Source: Desulfatitalea sp.
Lineage (GTDB): Bacteria; Desulfobacterota; Desulfobacteria; Desulfobacterales; Desulfosarcinaceae
NCBI GenBank assembly: GCA_013041835.1
Contig: JABDRH010000463.1
Coordinates: 1-11,791, forward strand
DNA length: 11,791 nt
Direction of reading: 5' to 3'
Part shown: piece by piece, positions 1 through 6,401 of the stretch
Layout of the letters: each line of letters opens with the position of its first letter
Position numbering within the stretch: position 1 is the first letter of the stretch
Position numbers and translations under genes: made by a program
Notes under the pieces: generated by a model
Told to the model about the DNA's origin: nothing
Seen by the model: the letters and a program-made list of their open reading frames with translations, nothing else
The model's database searches: none

Positions 1-281
1 ATATGCTGCCCAACCTGCTGCCCCAATTTCTGGTAGGGCTGATTCTGCTTTTTCCGCACGCCATCATGCATGCCGCCGGCCTCTCCTTTCTAGGGTTTGG
101 TCTGCCCCCCCATATGCCGGCCATCGGCGTCCTGCTTGCGGAAGCCATGCGCCACATCTCAACGGGTTACTGGTGGCTCGCGGTGGCGCCGGGAGTGGCC
201 CTGATATGTTTCGTCAAGCTATTCGATCTGCTCGGCGGGGCCGCAAAGTCCCTGACCGCGCCCAAAACCAGTCAGGAATGA
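1..281 (+). CDS. ABC transporter permease, DppC/NikC type (3' part only)
   Basis: C-terminal ~93 residues of an inner-membrane permease of the dipeptide/nickel importer family (BPD_transp_1). The reading frame is open to the left edge, so the ATG at position 3 is an internal Met and not the start. Visible are the family's conserved loop after the EAA region (GLSFLGFGLPP, then MPAIGVLLAEA) and two hydrophobic segments, one at the beginning and one after the YWWLAVAPG motif; the latter is the usual last membrane helix, followed by a short polar tail. It would form the translocation pore with a second permease lying outside the window, powered by the two ATPases that follow. The next gene starts 3 nt after the stop. 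Substrate (nickel, another metal-chelate, or peptide) cannot be decided from this fragment. Confidence 0.85.
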   Translation, partial: MLPNLLPQFLVGLILLFPHAIMHAAGLSFLGFGLPPHMPAIGVLLAEAMRHISTGYWWLAVAPGVALICFVKLFDLLGGAAKSLTAPKTSQE

Positions 282-284
282 AAC

Positions 285-1214
285 ATGCTGGAAATCAACA
301 ACCTGTCGATCGCTTTTAAGCGATACAACGGCTGGCTCGGTCGAACCGAACTGCGGCCCATTCGCTGTCTGGATTTGGAAATTGAACAGGGGCGTATTGT
401 ATCGGTGGTAGGTGAATCCGGCGCCGGCAAAAGCCTGTTGGCGCACGCCATCCTGGGACTCTTGCCTGCAAACGCCAGGGTATCGGGTGAACTCCGGTTC
501 GATGGCCATGCGTTGACGCCCGGACGAATCCGCCGCCTGCGTGGCCGGGAAATCGCCCTTATTCCCCAATCAACAGGGTTTCTCAATCCGCTCAAGCCGG
601 TGGGCGCACAGGTGGCCCGGGCAGCCCGTCTCAGCGGAAAAAGCGCCGGACAAGCCCTGTCGGCAAGAGACAGCGCCTTTGCGCAGTATGGTCTGGATGA
701 TGCGGTGAAAACCATGTTCCCTTATCAAATCTCGGGAGGCATGGCGCGCCGGGTATTGACGGCCGCGGCCACGGTGGGCCAGGCCCGTTTGATCCTGGCC
801 GATGAGCCCACTTCGGGGATGGATGGTGACAACAGCCGCAAGGCCCTATCCAGTTTAAGAGCGCTGGCGGACCAGGGTCGCTGCGTATTGCTGATCACCC
901 ATGATATCGAAGCGGCCATCGCGATCAGTGACAGCGTGGCCGTATTTCGAAACGGCGTGACCATCGAGGCCGCCGCCGCCGCTGACTTCAAATCGATCGA
1001 TGGTTTGCGGCATCCCTACACCCGTCAATTGGTCAGCGCCTTACCTGAAAAAAAGTTCATCGGTGCGGTTAACGGACGGGTGCCGATAACCAGGAACGGG
1101 GGCCAAGGCTGTGCCCACTACGGCGAGTGCCCCCTGGAAACGCAAATCTGTTATCAATCCGCTCCCCACCGCAAACAGATCCGCAATGGATGGGCGAGGT
1201 GCCACCATGCTTGA
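285..1214 (+). CDS. ABC transporter ATP-binding protein, DppD/NikD type
   Basis: Cytoplasmic ATPase of a dipeptide/nickel-type importer, 309 residues. Walker A GESGAGKS lies at residues 43-50; a Q-loop (IPQSTGFLNP), a slightly variant signature (ISGGMARR in place of LSGGQ), Walker B LILADEPTSGMD and the H-loop LLITHD follow in the normal order. The C-terminus has the oligopeptide/dipeptide transporter domain, beginning at HPYTRQLVSALP and ending in the family's four-cysteine pattern (GC, ECP, IC, RCH). That pattern is known in DppD-type ATPases and has been linked to an iron-sulfur cluster in some; the link here is inference. The start is supported by AGGA seven bases upstream of the ATG. It is packed between the permease (3 nt gap) and the second ATPase (8 nt overlap), so the three are one operon. 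Substrate is not determined. Confidence 0.93.
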   Translation: MLEINNLSIAFKRYNGWLGRTELRPIRCLDLEIEQGRIVSVVGESGAGKSLLAHAILGLLPANARVSGELRFDGHALTPGRIRRLRGREIALIPQSTGFLNPLKPVGAQVARAARLSGKSAGQALSARDSAFAQYGLDDAVKTMFPYQISGGMARRVLTAAATVGQARLILADEPTSGMDGDNSRKALSSLRALADQGRCVLLITHDIEAAIAISDSVAVFRNGVTIEAAAAADFKSIDGLRHPYTRQLVSALPEKKFIGAVNGRVPITRNGGQGCAHYGECPLETQICYQSAPHRKQIRNGWARCHHA

Positions 1215-1821
1215 GGCCACCGCGCTGTCCTTCAGGCACACCCCCGAGTCCCCCTGGCTCTTCAGGGATGTCGACCTGGTGCTGACGCCCGGAGAAATCG
1301 TGGGGCTTTACGGCCCCAGCGGATCGGGCAAAACCACCCTGGCGCGTATCGTCAGCGGCTATCTGCGCCCTGCTTCGGGTCAGGTCGGCATTGACGGTCT
1401 GCCGCCGATGCCAAATGGCTTTTCCAAGATTCAGCTTCTGTTTCAGCACCCCGAACTCGCAATCAATCCGCGCTGGAAAATCCGCAAAGTGCTTTGCGAA
1501 GGGTACCGGCCCGGGCCGCGACGGCTGGCCGCTTTCGAAATAGCGCCGCGGTGGCTGGAGCGCTATCCCTGCGAACTGTCCGGAGGGCAGTTGTCCCGCA
1601 TCTGCCTGGTCAGGGCCCTGGGACCGGCGGTCCGCTACCTGATCGCGGACGAAATCACCACCATGCTGGATGCCTTGACCCAGGCGCGCATCTGGAAATC
1701 CCTGCTGCAGTATAGTGAAGAGAACCGCATCGGCATATTGGTCATCAGCCACGACACGGCGCTGCTGAAACGCTTGTGTCACAGGACCATCCGCTTTCCA
1801 GGCTGGCAGGCAGATGGTTGA
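1207..1821 (+). CDS. ABC transporter ATP-binding protein, DppF/NikE type, short form
   Basis: Second ATPase of the same importer, 204 residues from the chosen start. The frame is open from 1111, but the ATG at 1207 is preferred: it has GAGGT six bases upstream, overlaps the previous stop by 8 nt, and gives the normal family N-terminus (MLEATALSF). Walker A GPSGSGKT, Q-loop LFQHPELAINP, signature LSGGQLSR, Walker B LIADEITTMLD and H-loop VISHD are all present, so it should be catalytically competent. It stops soon after the H-loop and has no oligopeptide C-terminal domain, so it is clearly shorter than typical DppF/NikE proteins (roughly 260-330 residues). Only the first ATPase carries that domain. 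The last gene of the operon; a strong terminator follows about 160 nt downstream. Confidence 0.9.
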   Translation: MLEATALSFRHTPESPWLFRDVDLVLTPGEIVGLYGPSGSGKTTLARIVSGYLRPASGQVGIDGLPPMPNGFSKIQLLFQHPELAINPRWKIRKVLCEGYRPGPRRLAAFEIAPRWLERYPCELSGGQLSRICLVRALGPAVRYLIADEITTMLDALTQARIWKSLLQYSEENRIGILVISHDTALLKRLCHRTIRFPGWQADG

Positions 1822-1828
1822 TTCCGAA

Positions 1829-1848
1829 GCGGTTTGACGGCTGATCCT
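1829..1848 (+). repeat. 20-bp intergenic direct repeat, copy 1
   Basis: The 20-mer GCGGTTTGACGGCTGATCCT begins 8 bases after the stop of the last ABC gene and occurs again, identical and in the same orientation, at 4020-4039. In both copies the same frame reads Arg-Phe-Asp-Gly-stop, and a loose similarity continues for a few bases (TTT then TGCC). Here the frame upstream does not resemble a gene end, so only the last few codons of a possible ancestral gene tail are shared. Nature unknown: gene-tail remnant or dispersed intergenic element. Confidence 0.6.
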
Positions 1849-1981
1849 TTTATGCCATTGAGATGGCCGGAATCCCCGTACCCTCTTTCATCTCGAATAA
1901 ATATCGCAAAAGACGGAAGCGTTTTAGCGAAACCGCATACATTTTAAAACAGTCAGCAAACTCACAAAGAGAGGAAAAGAG

Positions 1982-2018
1982 AAAACCCGAACCGCGAAAG
2001 CGCGGTTCGGGTTTTTTT
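1982..2018 (+). terminator. Strong rho-independent terminator, probably bidirectional
   Basis: A perfect 15-bp stem (1982-1996 pairing with 2001-2015) around the 4-nt loop AAAG, GC-rich in its core (CCCGAACCGCG) and followed on the plus strand by an unbroken T run (2012-2018). The four A bases at the stem base give a short T run on the minus strand, where the sequence stays T-rich beyond it. It sits between the plus-strand ABC operon and the convergent lipoprotein gene ending at 2090, so it plausibly ends both transcripts. Confidence 0.92.
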
Positions 2019-2089
2019 ATGCCGGATGGAGCGATTCCCTGCATGACCCGGAAATGGGAAATGAGCAGCCTATCGCGAATTTTGACCCA

Positions 2090-3715
2090 TCAGGGCGCGC
2101 ATTCAGAACAGCTCGGCTGACCGGGGACAATGATGCCGGCATCCGTGATGGTCTGTTCAATGGAATATGTTCCCGTGCCGTCATCGCTTGAGACGGCCAG
2201 ATCATGGGTGATCGGATCGGCCGGATCGGTATCCACCGAACCATCTGCATCCGAATCATAGGTGAATGATCCCGTGCCATCATAGTTTCCGGTGGTTGTA
2301 GGCGCATAGGCGATGTTGGCGCTTGCGGAATCGAATTTGCCGGTGCCCGAATTATAGCTGACCTGCTGTTTTTGGGCGTATTCCTGCAGGGTGTGATTAT
2401 TCCCCGGGCCGGCCCAGTTAAAGATAAAGCCTTGGATGCTGGGGTCTGCCTCCCCAGCATCGCTTCCGAAGCCGAAAAAGGCGGTGGCATTGAGATCTTC
2501 CGTGGCTTCACGACCATCATCATATACTCTCAGATTGAATACGCGTGTATTGCCGTCGTGGTGCCCCGCTTGCCAGAAATAGGCATAATTGCCGAGTTGC
2601 GTGGTCGGATCGAAATCAGTGCGGAAAAGATTGAAATCATCCCCCCAGCCCTCGGGCTCGGAAATTGGGTCGAATTTTTTGGCGGCATCCACCACTTTAT
2701 CAGTATCCAGCCCGTCGGTATCGGTACCGCAGAATTGGGCCTCGCGCATTTCCATAGTCATGGCGGCGCCTGCCGTGCGATTGTAGACCAGTGACCCGTT
2801 GCGAGTAACCGGCGTGCTGCCGGAAACCATCGGGCAGTTGCTCCAATCGGTGGTCGCGCTGATCCGATAGGTCAGTTGACCCCGGTAAAAATCGGCCGAG
2901 GTTGTATCGGGAATGTGGGCCAGCTCGACGACGATATGGTGGGTGCTGTAATCGAAATCCAGGCTGTAAGCGTACTTCGCCTCGCTTGCCGAAGTGGTTG
3001 CATAGGTCAGAATGGCGCTGTTGAAGGTAACCCCGGTCGGCGCCGGCAGGGCGCTTGTCAAATCGACGCTGGGATTGGTTGCATCCGGCAGACTCAACGC
3101 ACCGCCCGAAGCATTAATGGTACACACCATGGAGGCCAGTCCCAGCAGGGCCCCCAATGAACGCGCCTGAATGCCTGCCATGCGGGCATTCAACTCCGCC
3201 GCGGCGCAGGCGTCACCCGTGGTGGGATCCAGTTCAAGCCAAATGCCTGTATCACCGGGGGGCAATTCGCCGCTGTTGGGGATTGAAGTGTTGTCCGGAT
3301 GGTCCTCGTATTGAACGGAAGGGCCATAGCAGCCGGCATTAATGACTGCCTGGAAAAAAAGCTCAGGATCGAATGTACAAGCTGAAATGGAAGTCTCGGT
3401 CAAAAGATCATTGACCGCCGTTATCGCCGCGCCGTATCGGGAGCCGGTACTATCGGCCGGGACGGCCCTTGAAATGGCGCGCGACATACCACTGGTGCCT
3501 GCATCTGCATTCAAATCCAAGGGGGAGGCAACCGCCAGAGCGGTCGGAAATGCGGTCTGGGATGCGGTATCATCGCCACCGGTCGCCGGTCCCGATGAGG
3601 TGTCCCCACCCCCACCCCCGCACCCGATCATAACTGAAAGCGCCAGTGCCGCGAAGGCGCGCCGGAGCAATCCTTTCGATTGCCCAATGTTAAAAAATAA
3701 TCCTACCGGTTGCAT
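2090..3715 (-). CDS. Putative large lipoprotein, function unknown
   Basis: 541 residues from the chosen ATG at 3715, which has GGAGGG five bases upstream; the in-frame Met at 3781 lacks this and would lie almost on the promoter candidate. The N-terminus looks like a lipoprotein signal: two Arg (18-19), a hydrophobic stretch, then a lipobox-like MIGC with Cys32 as probable lipidated residue, followed by a Gly run and a Gly/Ser/Thr/Asp linker. With Gly at +2 an outer-membrane location would be expected. The body is low in Lys and rich in Asp, Thr, Gly and aromatics, typical of an exported beta-rich protein; the C-terminal part has an Asp-rich stretch (DSDADGSVDTDPADP) that could bind calcium, and the chain ends in CSEC plus two residues. 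No enzyme motif or known domain was recognised. It appears monocistronic, convergent with the ABC operon and separated from the Hdr genes. Exported-lipoprotein assignment is fairly sure; function is unknown. Confidence 0.8.
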   Translation of the reverse strand: MQPVGLFFNIGQSKGLLRRAFAALALSVMIGCGGGGGDTSSGPATGGDDTASQTAFPTALAVASPLDLNADAGTSGMSRAISRAVPADSTGSRYGAAITAVNDLLTETSISACTFDPELFFQAVINAGCYGPSVQYEDHPDNTSIPNSGELPPGDTGIWLELDPTTGDACAAAELNARMAGIQARSLGALLGLASMVCTINASGGALSLPDATNPSVDLTSALPAPTGVTFNSAILTYATTSASEAKYAYSLDFDYSTHHIVVELAHIPDTTSADFYRGQLTYRISATTDWSNCPMVSGSTPVTRNGSLVYNRTAGAAMTMEMREAQFCGTDTDGLDTDKVVDAAKKFDPISEPEGWGDDFNLFRTDFDPTTQLGNYAYFWQAGHHDGNTRVFNLRVYDDGREATEDLNATAFFGFGSDAGEADPSIQGFIFNWAGPGNNHTLQEYAQKQQVSYNSGTGKFDSASANIAYAPTTTGNYDGTGSFTYDSDADGSVDTDPADPITHDLAVSSDDGTGTYSIEQTITDAGIIVPGQPSCSECAP

Positions 3716-3720
3716 AATGA

Positions 3721-3726
3721 CCCTCC
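3721..3726 (-). promoter_or_regulatory. Shine-Dalgarno that fixes the lipoprotein start
   Basis: Reads GGAGGG on the minus strand, five bases before the ATG at 3715. It decides in favour of this start over the in-frame Met at 3781 and places the signal peptide at the mature N-terminus. Confidence 0.75.
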
Positions 3727-3791
3727 ATGAAAATAAAAAAAAGGACGATGGCAGCATCCGCGCAGCGATTGAAATCAACATCTACCGAATG

Positions 3792-3819
3792 ACTATATCG
3801 ACCCAATTTTCCGAAACAA
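3792..3819 (-). promoter_or_regulatory. Candidate sigma-70 promoter of the lipoprotein gene
   Basis: On the minus strand, TATAGT (3792-3797; five of six consensus bases) is preceded by a 16-nt spacer and a weak -35 TTGTTT (3814-3819). Transcription would start near 3785, leaving about 70 nt of leader. An interrupted inverted repeat, CGACCC at 3799-3804 and GGGTCG at 3822-3827, brackets the spacer and the -35 and could be an operator or just a hairpin. The -35 match is poor, so this is a tentative call. Confidence 0.35.
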
Positions 3820-3906
3820 AAGGGTCGGGACAAGTTTTTCGAAATCTATTTTTGGTTTTTTTCTGATTGAGGCCTGTCTGCACAGATCAATGGGAAGTGG
3901 GTTTGA

Positions 3907-4035
3907 AAATCAACCCATTTGACTGGTTGCTGCGATGAAAACTACGCCGAGTATGTCGGATTCTGGAGCGGGACCAGTCAGTACATGAGCAGCAATCCAA
4001 GGGCATTTTATATCTGCCTGCGGTTTGACGGCTGA
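3907..4035 (+). pseudogene. Gene remnant: C-terminal tail resembling Lcl/DUF1566-like proteins
   Basis: An open stretch of 42 codons follows a stop at 3904 and ends at the TGA at 4033-4035. It has no plausible start or ribosome binding site, and its only Met is near the end. The last part reads YVGFWSGTSQY, then a short spacer, then AFYICLRFDG-stop. The pattern of WS-x-T-S, a short Asn/Pro stretch, an aromatic strand and a final F-DG resembles the C-terminal end of Lcl/DUF1566-type domains, but this is a pattern-level impression. It lies in a gap between two minus-strand genes, so it is best read as the decayed end of a deleted gene. Its last codons are the 20-bp repeat also found at 1829. 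Confidence 0.35.
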
Positions 4036-4039
4036 TCCT
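4020..4039 (+). repeat. 20-bp intergenic direct repeat, copy 2
   Basis: Identical to the copy at 1829-1848 and in the same orientation. Here it overlaps the end and stop codon of the putative gene remnant (codons for Arg-Phe-Asp-Gly-stop). Confidence 0.6.
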
Positions 4040-4044
4040 CTTTG

Positions 4045-4064
4045 CCCAATGTTGCAACATTGGG
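4045..4064 (-). repeat. Perfect 20-bp palindrome after the hdrD-like gene
   Basis: CCCAATGTTGCAACATTGGG is a perfect dyad, two bases beyond the TAA stop of the HdrD-like gene. As RNA it could form a hairpin of about 8 bp with a 4-nt loop. The minus strand beyond it has no T run, so it is not a classic intrinsic terminator; it may protect the 3' end of the operon transcript or be a protein-binding site. Its left half, CCCAATGTTG, recurs in the inverted repeat at 6292-6307 within the same operon. Confidence 0.6.
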
Positions 4065-4066
4065 GC

Positions 4067-5353
4067 TTATAGACCGATGTCGGATAGATCAGGTCCGAGG
4101 TAGGTACGTTCGTTTTCTCCCAGCATATCCATGGATAGGCACATGATGGTCCAGATATGCACAACATGGTAGTCCCCCCCGTAGTATTTGCAGATATCTT
4201 CGAGTTGTCCGTGGCAGTTGTGACAGGGAACGACGACATATTTCGCCTCGGTTTTCATGATTTGATCATATTTTATCCTGCCGTAGGTCCGGCGTTGCTC
4301 TGAAAATCCGGCCTGCAAGGCTCCGCCACCGCCGCCGCAGCAGTAGTTGTTGGTGCCATGGGGAACCATGTCGATAAGATTTTCCGCGCCCACCAGGCTG
4401 CGGACCACGAAACGCAGGTCTTCGGCCGCTTCTTCGCGCAGCGTTTTGCGTACCAGGTTGCAGGGGTCCTGGACGGTAAACTTGATTTTCAGATCCTGGT
4501 TCCAATTTGTGTTGACTTTGAGTTTGCCCTCCCGGATCCAACGGGCATAAAGGCTGACAATGGTCGTGAATTCAAATTTGTGCGGGATTTTGAATTTGCG
4601 TAATCCCTCGTATATCGCGAAAAAGGAGTGGCCGCACTCGGTGTTGACCACCAATTCGCAGCCCAGGTGGTTGTCGATGTGGTATACGAATTCTTCAAGG
4701 ATGTAACGCCAGCCCTCGTCATCGGCCAAAAACAGGCAGTAGTTTTCACCGGCCCACATCACCGAGGGGTAGGTCCAGTCGGCTCCAACGGCATTAAGAA
4801 TTTTCCACAACGGACCCAGTTCGTCCGGCTCGGTGACCGGCTCGCGAGAGTTCTGGTTGAGTGCGATTTTGGCCCCCTTGCGGTCGACGGTAACCATCAG
4901 ATCTTTAAATCGGTGGTCGGTTTCACGGATTTCTTTGGCAACATCTTCGACAGTCCAGACAAAGTCTTCGGTAGGCACGCCCATGGCGTTACCGGCGCGA
5001 ATGTGGTTGTCGCAGGACCCCAGGATACCTTTGGGACGCTCTTCGCGGGGCCAGCCGGCCCGGATGCCATAAACCAGTTTGGGAATATCGATTTTCATGG
5101 GACATTCCCAGTAGCAGCGTGCGCACATGGTGCAGACCCAGGCCCATTCGCTTTTCTTCACTTCTTCGTCCATACCCAACAAGACCATGCGAATCAGCTT
5201 GCGCGGATCCATGTTCAGCTGTTCCGAGGCCGGACAGCCGCCTATGCAGGTGCCACAGGTCAGGCACATGTCCAGGTTGGCGGCCGGGACTGTTTCCAAG
5301 ATCTGGTTTTTGAACTCGCAGTATAAATCGTTAAGTTCGATGGGGGAAGTCAT
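4067..5353 (-). CDS. HdrD-like iron-sulfur protein (HdrC-type ferredoxin + CCG domain)
   Basis: 428 residues, soluble, no signal or membrane helix. Residues 30-41 (CLTCGTCIGGCP) and 74-85 (CTMCARCYWECP) each give a CxxCxxCxxxC motif for a [4Fe-4S] cluster, as in HdrC. The C-terminal half is HdrB-like: Cys298 (DPCN), Cys338-Cys339 (CCGGGGG) and Cys377/Cys380 (PCHNC) form a full CCG motif, the set that binds the non-cubane [4Fe-4S] cluster in heterodisulfide reductase. The first CCG repeat expected between the two halves is degenerate (only Cys206, Cys232 and Cys240 in that region). The start has GGAGG nine bases upstream. It is the last gene of the formate dehydrogenase/Hdr cluster, 35 nt after the MvhD-like gene. 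Likely role: accept or donate electrons from the HdrA-like flavoprotein to an unknown thiol, disulfide or protein partner. It resembles BamD-type and DsrK-type proteins; true heterodisulfide reduction is not expected. Confidence 0.88.
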   Translation of the reverse strand: MTSPIELNDLYCEFKNQILETVPAANLDMCLTCGTCIGGCPASEQLNMDPRKLIRMVLLGMDEEVKKSEWAWVCTMCARCYWECPMKIDIPKLVYGIRAGWPREERPKGILGSCDNHIRAGNAMGVPTEDFVWTVEDVAKEIRETDHRFKDLMVTVDRKGAKIALNQNSREPVTEPDELGPLWKILNAVGADWTYPSVMWAGENYCLFLADDEGWRYILEEFVYHIDNHLGCELVVNTECGHSFFAIYEGLRKFKIPHKFEFTTIVSLYARWIREGKLKVNTNWNQDLKIKFTVQDPCNLVRKTLREEAAEDLRFVVRSLVGAENLIDMVPHGTNNYCCGGGGGALQAGFSEQRRTYGRIKYDQIMKTEAKYVVVPCHNCHGQLEDICKYYGGDYHVVHIWTIMCLSMDMLGENERTYLGPDLSDIGL

Positions 5354-5388
5354 TGCATTTTTCCTCCTATTGACATCTCGGGTTTGCT

Positions 5389-6240
5389 TTACGCCGCCTT
5401 TTTATTGTTTTTTCTTGCAACCTGGATTCTATCTTCGGGAGTCGGCGGCGGAACAGGCGCACCCGTGATCTTCGTCACGGCGCCAAATTTTGAAGAGCAG
5501 GCTGTTAAGCAAGTTCCGCATTTTATGCATTTTCCCTGATCAACGACATGAACCTGCAGTTTGGCGCTTACGATCGCATCGACAGGGCATCTTGCCGCAC
5601 AGGACATACATCCCTGGCACTTTTCAGGATCGATCCAATACGATGGGGCTTTGAGAATTAATGTTTCTATTTCTTCTCCTGAAAAAAGATCTTTATAGGA
5701 TTGGTGATCCGCCAACGCCGGATCATGCAGCGCCAACTTTTCTTTCTTTTTCAGCTTAATATAAGGGATAAGCTTTGTTACCTTTTCAAGTCTTGCCTGC
5801 AATTCATTTTCCTTTATCCCTTCGCTTTTACCGAGAGGTCCCAATTGCTCTATCTCTTTTGCGAATTCATTCATAATTGCGGCAAAGCGGATCCCTTCTC
5901 CGGCTGACACCCATTCCAGTCTCAATCTTTTAGGGTTGATCCCAATATACGCCAGCAATTTTTTACACAAACTTACCATGCTAAGTGCGTCGTAATTTCC
6001 TTCAGGATTGTAATGGCAGTCATTTATGTGACAGCCCCCGACAAACATCGCATCCGCACCGTTGGCAAAAGCCAGAAATATATGCTTAAGATCAACCCTG
6101 CCCGAGCACATCACCCTGATCAATTTAATATATGCGGGATACTGAAAACGGGAAACCCCGCAAAGGTCGGCCCCTCCATAACAGCACCAGTTGCAAATCA
6201 TACCCAGCATCTTTGGTTCGAATTTGCCTTTTGAACTCAT
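5389..6240 (-). CDS. MvhD-like iron-sulfur subunit fused to 2[4Fe-4S] ferredoxin
   Basis: 283 residues. Residues ~10-140 are an MvhD/FlpD domain: CNWCCYGGADLCG (16-28), MCSGR (44-48) and GCHINDCHY (69-77) are the family's hallmark blocks, which in MvhD carry a [2Fe-2S] cluster and form the contact between Hdr and hydrogenase or formate dehydrogenase. A Lys/Glu-rich linker (about 145-200) leads to a C-terminal ferredoxin with cysteines 208/211/214/218 and 238/241/244/248. Classic methanogen MvhD lacks this extension. Several relatives (for example BamF-type) use selenocysteine; here every position is Cys and no in-frame TGA is needed. The ATG at 6240 has GGAGGA about nine bases upstream. Expected role: electron bridge between the formate dehydrogenase encoded upstream and the HdrA-like flavoprotein, with which it would be physically associated. 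Low GC like hdrA and unlike the genes on either side. Confidence 0.9.
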   Translation of the reverse strand: MSSKGKFEPKMLGMICNWCCYGGADLCGVSRFQYPAYIKLIRVMCSGRVDLKHIFLAFANGADAMFVGGCHINDCHYNPEGNYDALSMVSLCKKLLAYIGINPKRLRLEWVSAGEGIRFAAIMNEFAKEIEQLGPLGKSEGIKENELQARLEKVTKLIPYIKLKKKEKLALHDPALADHQSYKDLFSGEEIETLILKAPSYWIDPEKCQGCMSCAARCPVDAIVSAKLQVHVVDQGKCIKCGTCLTACSSKFGAVTKITGAPVPPPTPEDRIQVARKNNKKAA

Positions 6241-6291
6241 TTGAACTTTTCCTCCAATAATTATGGGATGAACGCTCGGTTGGCGTTATCA

Positions 6292-6307
6292 ACCCCAATG
6301 TTGGGGT
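6292..6307 (-). repeat. Inverted repeat in the hdrA-mvhD gap
   Basis: ACCCCAA and TTGGGGT (7 bp) separated by two bases, in the 161-nt gap between the HdrA-like and MvhD-like genes. It could form a compact hairpin in the transcript, with no T run after it. It shares the 10-mer CCCAATGTTG with the palindrome at 4045. Two further small dyads lie upstream in the same gap (CACG 6330-6333 with CGTG 6342-6345; GGTATT 6355-6360 with AATACC 6364-6369). No convincing promoter was seen in the gap; the structures may tune stability of or processing between the two parts of the message. Confidence 0.5.
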
Positions 6308-6401
6308 CAATTTACGGCAGCATTTTTACCACGTTTTAAATCGTGTTCTCTTTCGGTATTTTCAATACCTGCAAGTATCTATTTGCTTTCAACCATCTTT
6401 T

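Noticed and set aside
1069..1782. Minus-strand open frame of 237 codons
   Set aside because: Antisense to the two ABC ATPase genes, whose nucleotide-binding motifs are complete.
1863..2120. Small Lys/Arg-rich plus-strand frame of 85 codons
   Set aside because: Runs through the terminator hairpin and into the end of the lipoprotein gene; no ribosome binding site; composition reflects the hairpin sequence.
2372..2794. Plus-strand open frame of 140 codons
   Set aside because: Lies fully inside the lipoprotein gene on the other strand; no ribosome binding site and no recognisable domain. The lipoprotein frame has a signal peptide and a good start.
3680..4053. Shared 12-mer TTGCCCAATGTT at 3680-3691 and 4042-4053
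   Set aside because: Several 12-mer matches are expected by chance in a window of this size, and the first copy lies in coding sequence.
4628..5326. Plus-strand open frame of 232 codons
   Set aside because: Antisense to the HdrD-like gene, whose Fe-S motifs are unambiguous. Long antisense frames are common opposite GC-rich genes.
5389..6240. Selenocysteine in the MvhD-like protein
   Set aside because: All family positions read as Cys codons and the frame has no internal TGA, so no recoding is needed.
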